A stretch of 64,000 nucleotides of DNA from contig JAMXSV010000004.1 of NCBI GenBank assembly GCA_027559495.1, positions 2,097,001 through 2,161,000 of the forward strand. The letters are read 5' to 3'. A program made the position numbers and the translations under genes. The stretch is from Aurifilum marmelostoma (lineage: Eukaryota; Ascomycota; Sordariomycetes; Diaporthales; Cryphonectriaceae). The notes under the pieces were generated by a model. It searched no databases, was not told where the DNA came from, and saw only the letters and a program-made list of their open reading frames with translations. Of this stretch, positions 25,926 through 37,847 are shown in pieces (the stretch's first letter is position 1; each line of letters starts with the position of its first letter).

Positions 25926-27540
25926 TCATCGGAGCTCATGGGATATCTCCCAGTCTACCTGCTTTCTAATAATGAGCTCCCGACTCCCGCTCCTCCTCAG
26001 GCTGAGCCCTTCCTCCTCCTCCTCCTCTTCTTGCGCCAACCCGCTCCTGGGGTCCGAGTGCACCACGCTCGTCTCGTGCCCACACGTATCCGGACGAAAC
26101 CGAGGAGGATTCATCATCCCGCCCGTACCACCAAGGCCGTCGCCCAGCTCGTCGCGATCGCGGCTCCGGCCAGACGGCAGCCTGGCGGCACCCCGCACCC
26201 CCTTCATGAGCGAGCCCCCTATCGTCTGCAGGGCGTAGCTCGAGCTCCTGGACACGCCGCGGGCGGGCTTCTCGAACCCCAGGTTGCCCAGCCCCGTGTG
26301 GAACGCCGTCATGAAGCCCCTCATGTTCGGGACCGTCGCCGAGATGATGCTGGCGGTGATCATGGCCTGCTGCAGCACGGCGCTGTCGGTCACGGCCAGC
26401 TGCGGCTCTGCGGCGCCGGCATACGTCCGGACGTAGTGGAGGTGCAGGCCGGAGAGCACGACAAAGAGCGCCCGGAAGACGAAGGCGGCCGTCACCTTGA
26501 ACTTGAGCCAGGGCGACATGTTCATGGACCAGGTGAAGATGGCCGGCAGCGCGCACGTGATGATGTCTATGGCGATGTCCAGAGCGGTGATGACCTGCCA
26601 GCGATATATCTGCACGTTTGATTTTGGATTTTTTTCCCCCTTATATCAGAGATGATCCATGGAAGAAATTTGTAGGTTGGGTTGTAGTCATAATTACCTG
26701 GTCTGAACATCGGAAGGCATCCCCGGCCGACAACACTGCGCTGGCATCACAACCGATGCCCAGAGCCAGCCCAGAGCCGATACCCCAGGCAGTGCTCACG
26801 CCCACCACCAGCCAGCAGGTGAGCCAACGTTTCCCGCGCTCTCCGTCGGTTGTGAAGATTCGAAGTATCAAAGCTGCCGTCGAGCACTTGGCCAGGCTCA
26901 GGATGATGACGGTGAGGATTTCAGACGCGAGGAAGGCCTGTTCTCACGAGCGCGTGAGGGCGTGTATGCATCAGTTATCTCGGCACTTTTTATTCAGTGT
27001 TCGGCAGAAGAGCATGGTAGAAGACTGTACAAGACTTCGAAAGCGTAGCAGAGATTGAGGGGGGGGGTGAGGGGGGAGTGCCCTCAATTGCCGGATCCTC
27101 GCTCTCAAATCACCGCCTATGTCAGGTTTGACAAGTGACTCGCCCATTCACTACTCACCTTTCCTGATAGTGACCATTCGTATGCTGTCGTGGTGGAGTT
27201 GGACCTGCCAAGCCCGTTATGGAGACCGTAGGACACTGCTGCTGCCTGTCCAAGCTGTGCAAACTGGGTAGCTGTATGTGTAAGCCTGTGAAAAGACACG
27301 GAGAAAGAAGAAGGGGGGAGGACGAATGAAAAGCCAGCAACGGACCATGGCAAAGAGAATAAGATGGTCATCTAGACCATACACGTGCCATTTTACAACC
27401 ATCCTGATGAGAGTAGCAAGACCGCTATAGATCAAGCACAGAATGCTAGCGATCCAGATATACCCGGCGTGGTTGTCAGGCCCGGACGGCACGAGTCGGT
27501 GCGAGTTCACAGGGTCCTCTGAGACGGGGAGGGGTTCCAT
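25926..27540 (-). CDS. Rhodopsin/SAT4-domain integral membrane protein
   Basis: Four exons on the minus strand, 27346-27540, 27159-27263, 26698-26937 and 25926-26609, encode about 407 aa; all introns are phase 0, with donors GTCCGT, GTGAGT and GTAATT. The product has about seven hydrophobic segments. The pattern GLDDHLILFAM after the second segment, then GLHNGLG and a conserved-looking RWQVITALDIAIDI stretch, is typical of the fungal rhodopsin-domain (SAT4/PTH11-related) family, often annotated only as integral membrane protein. Residues after about 305 form a polar cytoplasmic-looking tail with Ser/Arg-rich stretches and a run of seven Glu. There is no CFEM Cys pattern at the N-terminus, so it is not a classical PTH11 receptor. 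The family's ligands are mostly unknown. The first acceptor (CCCAG at 27264-27268) was chosen to keep frame and family spacing. Confidence 0.87.
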
Positions 27541-28123
27541 ACTTTCGAGGCTGGTTTTCTTTTCTTTCCTCTGTCGCCTCTCGTCTCATTCACACAAGGG
27601 GAACTCTCTCTCGGGGGAGAGAGAGAGTGAGAGAGAGGACACCTCTTGTGGGTCGGACAGACGTAGTACTCCGTGAGAGGGCGGAGCAGCAAAGGGTCGC
27701 TTTCTATATGGGATCGGCAGGGTGGGTTCATCAGGCGAGGGACCAAAGCAGATATCTGCGTTGTTCTGTATACCGTAACGGCTAATATCTGGGAAGAGGG
27801 CTGAAGGAATAATAAGCGAACCCAGCAGTAGACGCATCATTCGGCAGCAAATCCGGTCATAGGAGAAACGAAGGAGAGAAAGTAAGAATACTAAATCATG
27901 TGCAAGAAGCAAACGACCGCTGGTCCCTGCCTAAGTCAAGCCACATCACCATATTATCTTGTCCCGGAAGAGGTCACAAGGAACGACAACAACATTTCTC
28001 AAAGGTACGTCAACGAGGCCAGCCCATGCTCTTGGGCCCAATGGTCACAGGTCTATGAAGTACCATGGGCCAGAAGAAGCAGCGACTCCTCACTGCAGGT
28101 CCACTAGGCTCTGCAGCCCGTCG

Positions 28124-28142
28124 TTTTTTTTTTTTTTTTTTT
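28124..28142. repeat. T19 homopolymer
   Basis: Nineteen T residues, followed by a further T/C-rich stretch. Confidence 0.9.
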
Positions 28143-29481
28143 CCTCCTTTTCCTCCTTTCTTTGTTTCCTTCCCTGTAAGGGATCTACTTCCCAGTCAGG
28201 AGACCACCGGCTCATCTTCGCCTGTATCCACTTTCACACAAGGAAGATAGAGACAGGTCGAGGTTCGAGATAGGTCCGCTCTTCTCCTTTGGTTGGGAGG
28301 GGATGGGAGGGGTTTTAAGAGGCATTCCATCCCTATTGAATTGCTACTTATCTCTTTGGTACCAATCAGGCATAGATCCAGTGATTTTCCTTCTGCATTG
28401 ACAGGCTGTACATACATGGTACTAAACTGTAAGGCGGTGGCCCATACCTCAAACCGTAGACAGGTCGCTTCTTTGAGGTTTATTATGCAATTAATTACCT
28501 TTCGGTCTAGAACCTAGGTCTAGTAAGATTATCCTTACATTTCTTTCCAGATTCCACTTCCAAACTCGGACAAGAGAAGCAACGATCCCGCTGGTCTTGA
28601 AACAGCTATAACTATGGTATTCGATGGCTAGGAAAAGAGAGCTTGGGTCCTGTCCTCCTGCCCCATGGCCAATTTATCACTTTTGGGGGGCTCTGAAATG
28701 CGACAGGGAGAGAATCCACGAAGTCATGGTATGATATATTGGCATCACGCCTGTCAGAAAAAGGGGGCGGGCATCACCGGATTGTGCAGTTCCCAAAGTT
28801 AGGGAGACAATTCAGCGGAGCCGCCACGTCGCGCGAGAGGATCAAGCAAGGTATAAAGAGACCGAATAGATGACTATGAGATGCTCAATGGACGGCAGCA
28901 TGTGTAGCAGTCCATTACACACTGCAGTCATGCAATTTACAGCACGTAGTACACCAAGGTCGAAGTTTCGGCCACAGAGGAGCAACGGAAAAAAGCCCTG
29001 GATACTCCCGTACAGTATCATTCCATCTTGAAGGGGAGCACTTCAGGCTCTCGTTCAGCATGAGGACGTCGATGCTCGAGGAAGAGATCCCAGTCTGGCG
29101 CAGAGGTGGCGCCCGGGGTTGTACTGCAAGAGAAGGGATGTTTTACCGGTAAATACGACGGCCAGTGACTTGTGAGTAAAGAACCGACATTAACGATTGA
29201 TTGACTCTCGAAAGTAGAAAAGCCTCGCTCTAATGCCGGTGACTGATGTGGCAACCCTGGAATCCTTCGCCAGGGAGGGGAGGGGGCGACAACATGTCCC
29301 TTAGACAGCCAACACACACACACACACACACATTCACAATCACTCCTCAAGTGACACTGTGCATCTGGATGAACCCACGGTGGGGGGGCATCGCTCCGTC
29401 CCTCGCCAACAACAGACAAGAAAGAAAGGGTCCCCCACCACAGTGTCACTGGTGTGTACCATGGTAGTACGCTGATTTCAC

Positions 29482-29592
29482 ATCAGGTGTAGCCTAGGCC
29501 CCGGTGGTCTGGCACAGAGAAATCTCACTGGCCCGGGGCACCAGGGTCGTGCGGCCCGCTGTCGGCTCCTACGCCGGTACTCTACACCTGAT
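29482..29592. repeat. 111-bp segment with perfect 11-bp terminal inverted repeats
   Basis: ATCAGGTGTAG at 29482-29492 is exactly inverted as CTACACCTGAT at 29582-29592. The interior is GC-rich with further short self-complementary stretches. No target-site duplication is evident. It could be a tiny MITE-like element, a hairpin-forming noncoding sequence or coincidence. Confidence 0.45.
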
Positions 29593-30481
29593 TGAGAATT
29601 CTGTTCCGCCCGAAAAGAAAAGGAAAAATGTGCTAGGGGAGAGATTTTTCTTCTTCTCTTGAGTGAAGTGATAAGTGAAAACCGTATGCACTAATCCTGT
29701 GTCATATGGCTTCCTCCGACGGCTGAGATAAACACGCGTCGAGGGGATATTGATGCTGTGGCTGGCTGTACCATGGTGAGGCGGCGGAAGATGCGAGCCA
29801 ACCGAAGATCATGATCACTTCTTAGAAAGGTAACAATCATCATAAGACTCGACAAGTCAGAAAAAGAAATGAGACTAGGGTTGATGACCAAGAGAAGTGT
29901 AATCTACAAGAAAAAAAGGTGGTTGGAAACCTTGCTCGATATGTTATGACTTCCTTCTGTATGTACGTTCAGCCTGGGAGACTGATGATGAGCAGTCATG
30001 CACTGTACTTTTACTTGACTTTTTTTGCAGTGATTGACATCGTTTCGCAGAAGTACTTAGCGTTGTCGTAAGTCGTTCTGTTGAATAGATTATCCACACA
30101 TGTACAAAGTGTGCGTCTCACTCTAAGCAGTACAGTACACGTCCTCAATGCTGGAGCATGCCAACGCTGTTTAGGAGGAAAACGAACGTGCGCAAGGACG
30201 AGGGATGCGGGAATGTCACTCTGCCAGAAGTAGTACGATCTTCAGGGCAAGCAAGGTAGTGGCTCCGCATCAAGATTTATGGAGATCTGTTGGCATACGG
30301 TAGCTGAATGTACGCGCGTAAGTCTCCCCCCCCCAAAAAAAAACCTCAGGAGACGGGTTTTTTCTTCTTCCTTTTTTCCTTTGACGGAGAGAGATGTTGG
30401 GAAGCATCTCTTGGCATCACTAAGTCACAGACACAAGAATTGTAATTTCCCTTAACTATAACATCTCAGCTTGTACCGTCG

Positions 30482-31311
30482 TCACACACGCTTCTTCCCA
30501 CCCGGCGTCTTCCAGTGCATGTTAGCCCCCTCCACATCAGCAAGCGGGTTCCCCTGGCCCATGCCGCCGCTCCCCTCGATGAACTCGAACCCACAATTCC
30601 TGTAGAACGGATCTTTGCCCTTGGCGGCGATCACAGTGGCCCACGCGCCCTCCATCTCGGCCCTATCCAGACCCCATCGCACGAGCTCACGACCCAAGCC
30701 CCGTCCCTGATAATCCGGGTGCACCCCGAGCCAGCTCAGGTACCAGCACTCGGCACGCTCCCCCGTGTACATGTGCTCAAAGTGCGGGTGGGCTCGCTCC
30801 AGAATGTCTTCCTGCGGTGGGTCTGCTGCACGGTTGGGCCAGAGGCCCCTGTGGATCTTCATGGCGAGTTGGGATGCCGGTTTGAGTAGATTGCCTGTTG
30901 GGAGACAGGACCCGACGAGGAGTTTCGTTCAGTTCTTAGCAATTGGCCTGTCCTTGCCTCATTGTTGTGCTTGTTGGGATATTGGTGGAAGGAAAACTCA
31001 CGAGGGTCGAGCCTCCAGAGCTCCATCTTTCTCCCTCCATCCCCCAGGCGCATCCACTGCGCACATCCGACGACAATCTCCCGCCCCGTCTCCTCATCTT
31101 GATCAACAGCCACGAGGAACTTCCAGCGCCAGTCCCACCAGTAGACCCGTGCCTTGCGCAGCCAGTAGAGCTTCATGTCCTCGGGGAACTCGTTGCGGTG
31201 CGGGTGCATCAGATCGCCGAACAGATTATCGTCCCAAAAGGCCTGAGCCAGAGCGTGGGCGATCTGCGGGATGTCTTTGTAGGTTGCATCGCGCACTTTG
31301 GGTTGAGACAT
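30482..31311 (-). CDS. GNAT-family N-acetyltransferase
   Basis: Exons 31002-31311 and 30482-30894 encode 240 aa. The 107-nt intron starts GTGAGT and ends CAACAG; the phase-1 junction rebuilds an Arg codon. The C-terminal half has the acetyl-CoA binding motif A, VHPDYQGRGLGRELV, with Q166-G167-R168-G169-L170-G171 matching the Q/RxxGxG/A consensus. Motif B follows as DPFYRNCGFE, with Tyr200 in the usual place of the catalytic or thiolate-protonating Tyr. The N-terminal half (KVRDATYKDIPQIAHALAQAF) matches the usual first strand and helix of GNATs. Its length suits single-domain fungal GNATs, which are often small-molecule or antibiotic acetyltransferases. The acceptor substrate cannot be told from sequence. 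It is transcribed divergently from the permease gene; the start codons are about 1.2 kb apart. Confidence 0.92.
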
Positions 31312-32486
31312 GGTATTTTCTGAGGGGGCGTATGCGTTGTTTCCAGGTCTTGCTTGAAAGTCGAGCAGACAAACCTGAAGACGTAATATAGTTGGTGGTG
31401 GGCCGAGAGCATTCGGCACAACCCAGATATCACTTTTGAGGCGTGTGATAGATGAACAAATCCTCACCATTCCCTCAATCTGAGGCAAAGAAATCCATCA
31501 GCAATGTGAATGTTCGTATGTACCTTTTTAGGCAAGATTTGAGGAGGGGCCATTGTGGATAGAGACATGCAGTTCCACAAGAGTGTGACCCTCTCATGTG
31601 TGTCCCCACGCACCATGCTCCAGAGTTGTGAGAGATCGTGTGTTGGTGCATACTGCAATAGTAACATACTTAGCATCGGCTCTGCTGAAGAAGATCCACA
31701 GGAGCAGGTTGCTAAGGGAGAGAAACAAGAGAGCCGATGATATGACAAGATGTTAGCCGTGTGTATGCCCAGCTCATGCATGCATGCATCCAGCAATCAT
31801 GCCATTGCCATTGCCATAGTGGAAGGATTCGAGAGGCAACAAGAAAGATGGGCGGTGCATCATTGAGCAGAGAGAACCGCGGTGTGTGCGCAGTAGAGCT
31901 ATGATACTGTGTGGAAATCCAATGCCTGCTGCCTGGCTTGCCAGGGTGGCATGCAGGTATCCTCTGGCCCTCTCTCTTCTCGCTAGAACGACTTTGGGAA
32001 AAGCCCTGCAGGTACGTACTGCTTTTTCTCCAACCGGACCAAACCCCGGCCTGCACCCTCCTCTTTTCCCTTCTGTGGATAACATTTAGAGGAGGGAAAG
32101 GGCCATATCGCCTTCTATACCCTAGTACTATAACCGACGCCACCGAGTGAACATGCGACAACCGGAGGAAGAGGGCCATCAATCATTTGTGCCTCTCTGT
32201 TTCTTATCGATCAAAGGGGTGTTGATTAATCAGATGACCCTCTGGCTATGTGCATCCTGGCGCGCCTGACTTCAAGCAAAAACCCTAGTAGAGCGAGATA
32301 GACCGATCATCTCGTTCTGTCCTTGCCAACGTCCGTCATTCTCGGCCTTGTAAGTGCGCCCTCCTCACTGAAGTCATATTTGCTCTTCGGGCTCATGACT
32401 ATCACCACATCTTAGCGAGAATCGACGACGATATATTAAGGATAGAGGGCTCTGCCTGATATTATTGCTTTCCTATTCAACACACA
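31312..32486. other. Intergenic region between divergent GNAT and permease genes
   Basis: About 1.2 kb that must hold both promoters. It contains a (TGCA)n palindromic run near 31775-31789, directly followed by ATTGCC repeats around 31801-31815, and a TATA-like element on the permease side at 32432-32439. Open frames here lack coding character. Confidence 0.6.
32432..32439 (+). promoter_or_regulatory. TATA-like element upstream of the permease
   Basis: TATATTAA lies about 48 bp upstream of the permease ATG. Position and sequence suit a core promoter element, but fungal initiation is loose and nothing else confirms it. Confidence 0.3.
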
Positions 32487-34495
32487 ATGGCTGTCGAAAC
32501 CAAGGCCAGTCCTCATGTGCTGGACTCGGAGCTGAGTATGGAACTAGATCTGGCCGACGACACTGTCGTCGACGGCAGAAAGGGAAATCAGGATGATAGA
32601 GCGCATATGCTACGTCTGGGCAAGACCCAACAGCTACGGGTAGGTCAATGCATACGTTCAGAAAGGCTTCGTACCCTGACCAAGAGATAATAACCACTGA
32701 CGACGGGGCCGTGTGTGCTTCTATGTTATTCCACTAGAGAGATTTCCGCTTCATCTCCATGTTTGGCTTCTCCATGATTCTTGGATCGTCATGGGAGGTT
32801 GCCCTGGCCGTCCTGTCCATGGGTCTCATCAACGGGGGTACTGCAGGTCTCATCTGGGTGTTCTTGTGTTGCTGGATTGGGTTTATGTTTATCAACATCT
32901 CCATGGCAGAAAGTAGGTATATTGAAGCGAGGACCTTCTCTATCTCAGGTCATCCCCTTAGCCTACCTGCCTACCTGCCTTGTCCTCCTCTCCTTCAGCC
33001 TGCATTCGTTTCTACAAACAAGTTACTAATTAGGCACCCAACAGTGGGATCGATGGCCCCTACCTCGGGTGGCCAATACCACTGGGTCTCCGAATTTGCC
33101 CCCAGAAAATACCAGAAACAAATCAGTTATATCATGGGCTGGCTCTGCGTACTCGGGTGGCAGGCCGGTTGTGCCAGTACCGCCTTCATGGCCGGCACAA
33201 GCATTCAGGGTCTTATCGTCCTAGGCAATCCTAATTATGTCTACGAGAACTGGCACGTACGTGATTTTAAACCCTCTGGTCTGACCGCTCTACAGCACTC
33301 ACGTCGCCATGATGGAATCTTTGTCTGACACTACTACACTCAAGGGCACTCTCCTAAGCATAGCAAGCGGTGGTTTCGCCGTCCTCTTCAACACGCTGCT
33401 CGCACGGAAATTGGCGCTCGTCGAGGGCATCATCCTTGTGCTTCATGTGTCGTCCTTCTTCGGCGTCCTCGTCACCCTCTGGGTGCTCTCCCCTATCGCC
33501 GACGCCAAAACGGTCTTCACACAGTTTTCTGATGGCGGAGGCTGGGGAAGTCTGGGCGGCAGCGCCCTGGTCGGTATCACGGCCGCTATCGTGCCCAACC
33601 TGGGTGCTGATGCGGCTGTACACATGTCTGAAGAGCTGAGGGATGCAGGAAAGTGAGTTCTTCTTCCTCGTCTTCCTCCTATCCTTGGTACCTTCGCCCG
33701 GATAGCATCATGTATATCAGAAACGACTCTAACACTTACTCCTCTTTCTCGCTCTCTCTTCTCAGGACACTGCCCCTCTCCATGATCATGACCAGCTTCT
33801 TCAACGGCCTCTTCGCCTGGATCACCATCATCACCATCTGTTTCTGCCTCGGCAACGTAGACGTCGTCCTCAACAGCCCGACCGGCTACCCATACATGGC
33901 AGTCTTCCTCAACACGACCCAGAGCGCAAAGGGTGCCACCGCCATGGCCGTCTGGATCGCCCTCATGTTTAACTTTTGCAACCTGACCATGGTGGCCACC
34001 GCCTCCCGCCAGCTCTTCGCCTTTGCCCGCGACAACGGCGTGCCCTGCAGCGCGTGGTTCTCCAAGGTCACGCACGACATCCCCGTCAACGCCATCATCA
34101 CCACCTTCATCGTCACCTGCCTCCTGTGCCTCATCAACATCGGCTCCTCGGTCGCCCTCAACTCCATCGTCTCGCTGAGCACAAACGCCCTGCTGTCCAG
34201 CTACATATGCTCCATCGGCTGCATGACCTGGCGCCGCATCACGGGCCAGCCTCTCCTGCCGTCCAGGTTCAGCCTGGGCAGGTGGGGTCTGACCATCAAC
34301 ATCGTCTCGGAAGTTTTCCTCGTGGTCATGTTTGTCCTTGCTTTCTTCCCCGAGGCCAAGAACCCGACCCCCGGGGAGATGAACTGGAATATCCTCATCT
34401 ATGGGACCGTGGTGCTTGGGTCTGTGGCCTATTACTTTTGCAAGGGGAGGCATGTGTATGAGGGACCTGTCGAATATGTGCGCAAGCTAGAGTAG
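32487..34495 (+). CDS. APC-superfamily permease, choline/amino-acid transporter (Hnm1-like)
   Basis: Five exons, 32487-32639, 32738-32912, 33045-33256, 33345-33652 and 33766-34495, encode 525 aa with about 12 membrane segments. The stretch FGFSMILGSSWEVALAVLSM, then GSMAPTSGGQYHWVSEFAP, is the substrate- and helix-1-proximal signature of the fungal choline/GABA permease group. The length (about 520-560 in the family) and acidic hydrophilic N-terminus also fit. Such proteins import choline, GABA or related amines at the plasma membrane; the exact substrate is inferred only from overall similarity. Phase and family alignment fix each junction. The third intron (33257-33344, donor GTACGT, branch CTGAC) ends in AAG rather than YAG, because the protein must continue WHGTLL. 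The gene is divergent from a GNAT acetyltransferase. Confidence 0.9.
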
Positions 34496-36948
34496 TCAAC
34501 GGGGGGAGACTTGAGATATTGGCGCTGAACGACCCAAAGGGCTTGATCTCGCTTTAGGACCGAGTGCCTTGCGCGGGGAAGCAGCTAGAACGAAGGATTG
34601 AGGGAAAGCAGAAAGAAGATCAGGGCTCTCGCAGCATGTTTAAGGTCGGTCATAAATTGATCATGCCCATTGTGTCGAGTTTCCATGCCATGCGATGCCA
34701 CTACGCCGGCCTCTCAATGTTTTTCAGTGTTACCGTTCCAATGGATTTATATCTATGGGACCCCAAAAATCCACATGTTAGGTTGTTACAAGAGTCTAGC
34801 CTATACTCATCGTCTCCCGAGGTCAATATGTGCCTCGGGATAAATGCAACATCACCGAGCAGAAAGAATCCCATCTGAGGAACGAGGTCGTTCGTAGTAA
34901 TTAACGTACGAGAGAATAGGTCAGGATTGAACGTGAACAATATCTACGACATACGCCAGCCTCAAGACTTTCCACAGCGCTCAACATGACTCGATGGAGT
35001 CTTATTTCCCGCATAGACAAACACATCTATCTCCCTCAGTATGGCTCTCCCATCTCGATAGACCACCACCCCTTCCCCCCCCTCCCTCGATCGAGACAGC
35101 ATGCAACACAGTCTATTACACCACATGCTTCTCGCTCCGAGACCGCTACTGTTCACGCAAGAAGCGAAAAACTAGAACCTGTCCAGCCTCTAATCGCCTT
35201 TCCCTTCCCGTCCTTCCCTGAAACCCCCTTCTCCGGTCCAGACCAATCTGTCTCCCCTAGACCACCACCACAGCCTGCCCTAGACAAAGGGACATTGAGG
35301 TCGTTCTGCACAGTTTGTCCCCTCTTCGTATTATAGAGTCCTGGCCTCCTCTCGAGAGGAACAGGTGAGTAATAACATTCTAATAGCCCTAGAAGACTAA
35401 AGCCAAAGAATTACACTCCGGCAGCAAGAGAGGGGAAAGGGGGTTTGGGGGGGGGGGGGCGCGGGAGAAACACAGTATTGGGTTCTAGATCAAGGAATTT
35501 CCTAGTAGTCCGCCTGTCCGGATGGCGCAGGAGCAATATGTCCATCTAGTTAGATATCCCCTTTTCTGACTTTCTGTGTCTTAATTAATTGTTGATATTA
35601 CGACTTCATTCGCTGACTGACGTCTTGGCTAAAGAGGGGACTGAGCGGCGTACATCCGTCCCCTTCTAGGTAAAGCGGCTTTCCGTGTTAGTTACCATCT
35701 TGGGCGAAAGTCACTCTTGACCAACATCGCGATAATCCTCATATCCCTTTCCCCTCCATGCGCGTAAGAACACTTGGAGTGGACTTCTGTGACTGCTATT
35801 ATAGTAACGAGTTTCAAAGCCCTGTGGACCGCACTCAAGATTTCCCCACTCTAAACGGGCAGCCTTCATGGCGCATCGCGTGACTTCAGGCCAACTAACC
35901 AGCCTAATTCGAAAGAAACAGAATCAAAAACAAGAACTACCACTACCTCTGGTATGGTGATGTAATGACCTCTTGCGGATAAATCATTGGGTGCATTAAG
36001 AAACAAAATTGTCTACCATATGGCAGACCCTAGCATCTATGGTCGGGATGATGACGGAAACTATCGTACAAGGTGCTCGATAAGAGCTCTCTCTGTGTCC
36101 CTCTTTCCCTCGTCCTCCATCGCGAAACGTGAACCATTTCAAGAAAACCCTCGACTAGCGCCAATCATGAGAATGAGATTCATCAAGACCACCTGCACGA
36201 GGCATAGGACGCAAGAGTCTAGAGCATGATGAGCCAGGCGAACAAGATGCCGACTCGTTCGCCCTTTTCCTTTTTACTTGAACCACCAATGACAGGTGGT
36301 GAACTCCATCCTGCCCTGCCTTCCACCGGTATGCCCTTCGTGAAATCATTCGCCGCCCCAGGCCGCTTGCTGTGTCAAGTAGACCGATGCTCCCGGGAAC
36401 CCTGGGAGAGTGAGAACATGACAAGGCTCTGCAACGCTGTGCCTCTTTTGTAGATGCTGAAAACGCGCCAAGAGCTCGCGCTACGACTTTTTTTCTTGTA
36501 TTTTCCTTGCTTTTTTTTTTTTTGTATATTTCTTTTTCATGATGAACCGGGGCAACATTGTCTGGTAGGTTTAGGTACCGACCAGCAGTCATGCCAGTGG
36601 TCATCATCGATGTGATCGTGAGATCGGCAATTAGGCTGCAACAGTTCCGCCTGAACCGTGCATCAGAAAGAGAACAGCGGGAGAGGAAGAAATTCAAAAG
36701 AAAGACAAAAGAGTAAGGACTTCATAATGAGGGAGAAAGAAAGGAAGCCTCCCTTTGGTGTGAAACTGTGCGCTGGCACCAAACGCCAGATCAGTTGAGG
36801 TGCTGCATTTGTGGAAGACTAGTCTGTCCTGGAGTGGATCGCAGCCGTCTCAAGAATCAAAATGTGTGTGTATTGGGGGGTATCATCGGCGTGGATCGAG
36901 AGCATGCTTCAGAAAGAGGGGGCTCTTCACGGGCTGAGCATTCCTTTC
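34496..36948. other. Intergenic region between convergent permease and Mcm1 genes
   Basis: About 2.45 kb with no supported gene. It includes G13 at 35447-35459 and T-rich runs near 36487-36538 that may belong to the 3' region of the Mcm1 gene. Confidence 0.6.
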
Positions 36949-37847
36949 TTATGATTGGTGTTGGGCATGCTGCGGCATGCCAGAGGGCGGCATGCCGTAC
37001 TGTCCGCCGCGCTGCACGTAGCTGGAGTACGCCAGCGCCGACGAAGGATCGATGGGTCCGACATTGGGCATGTAGCCAGGAGGCATGTGGGGGTTTGGCG
37101 GCATGCCTCGACCTGGTTGCTGCTGCATGTGGCTGTTGGGAGGCTCCTCTGGGGATTCAACCTGGGCGGTCTCGTCCACGCCGTTGTCGTTGCCCTGATT
37201 GGGCTCGGGCGCATTCAGGCAGGCCTGCGTCAGAAATTGAAGGTCAGTGGATTGCGTCGGTAGCCGGAAGGGGAAAAGATTGTGCGTAGCTTGTGCAGCG
37301 CATACCTGGATCAGATTCTTGCCCTCGGCCTTCGTGACGAGCGGTTGCAGCTTTGGGGTTGTGAAGGTGTAGACGAGACCAGTCTCCGAGACAACGAGCA
37401 GTAGCACCTGTGTACCGGTGAGGACGGACAGTTCGTATGCCTATATTGTACATGTGCTGTCAGTCTGATGATCCGCCACTGGACACGCGCGCGCGCAAGC
37501 CTTCCCCTTCTCACCAAGGGTAGTCGCTTCGCTCTGGAACCCTCAATGGGGCAGAAGAAGAGCAGATGGGTTCCTCCTGCGCGGGCGGGAGATTGGATTC
37601 TCACCTTCTTCATGATGCCAGCCTTGCGCTTTGAAAAGGTGATGTGGCGACGCGACTTGTCAGCGATGAACTTGATCTCGATCTTGCGGCGCTCACGGCC
37701 GCCCTTTTCGTCGTCATCATCGTCGCTGGCGGCAGAGGGACGGGCGCGCTTGACGCCGCGAGAGACGTCGCCGGGAGTGCCGTTCCCGGTGTGGTCGTCG
37801 AGCTCAGTGGGCGAGGTCTGATCGTGTTGGTCTGTGATGTCGGCCAT
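36949..37847 (-). CDS. mcm1: MADS-box transcription factor Mcm1 (SRF type)
   Basis: Exons 37605-37847, 37306-37440 and 36949-37224 encode 217 aa. Residues about 51-125 form an SRF-type MADS domain: RRKIEIKFIADKSRRHITFS, KRKAGIMKKAYELSVLTGTQ, then LLLVVSETGLVYTFTTPKL. The first intron (164 nt, GTGAGA...TAG) splits the domain after GIMKK. An acidic run (DDDDDEK, 42-48) precedes the domain. The tail (about 127-217) is rich in Gln, Pro, Met and Gly, as in fungal Mcm1 proteins. In yeasts and filamentous ascomycetes Mcm1 binds CC(A/T)6GG-like sites as a dimer and works with mating-type, cell-cycle and developmental partners. Length and domain match the family closely; the start is the only ATG giving the usual short acidic leader. 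A long gene-poor region lies upstream. Confidence 0.96.

Larger units (their letters stand above)
27541..30481. other. Intergenic region with repeats and a small inverted-repeat element
   Basis: No gene is supported across 2.9 kb. It contains a GA-rich tract (about 27607-27640), T19 (28124-28142), an AC run (about 29313-29332), a 111-bp segment bounded by perfect 11-bp inverted repeats (29482-29592), and C/A homopolymers near 30328-30343. The part from 28.5 to 30.4 kb is AT-richer than the genes. Confidence 0.6.

Noticed and set aside
25938..26621. 227-codon open frame on the plus strand
   Set aside because: Antisense shadow of the last exon of the rhodopsin-domain gene, caused by GC-rich third positions.
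31712..32182. 156-codon minus-strand frame between the GNAT and permease genes
   Set aside because: Weak codon bias, includes repeat-derived WQWQW residues and lies in what should be a shared promoter.
33443..34453. 336-codon open frame on the minus strand
   Set aside because: Antisense of the permease exons and intron; its composition (Asp/Gly/His-rich, no hydrophobic core) is typical of a shadow frame.
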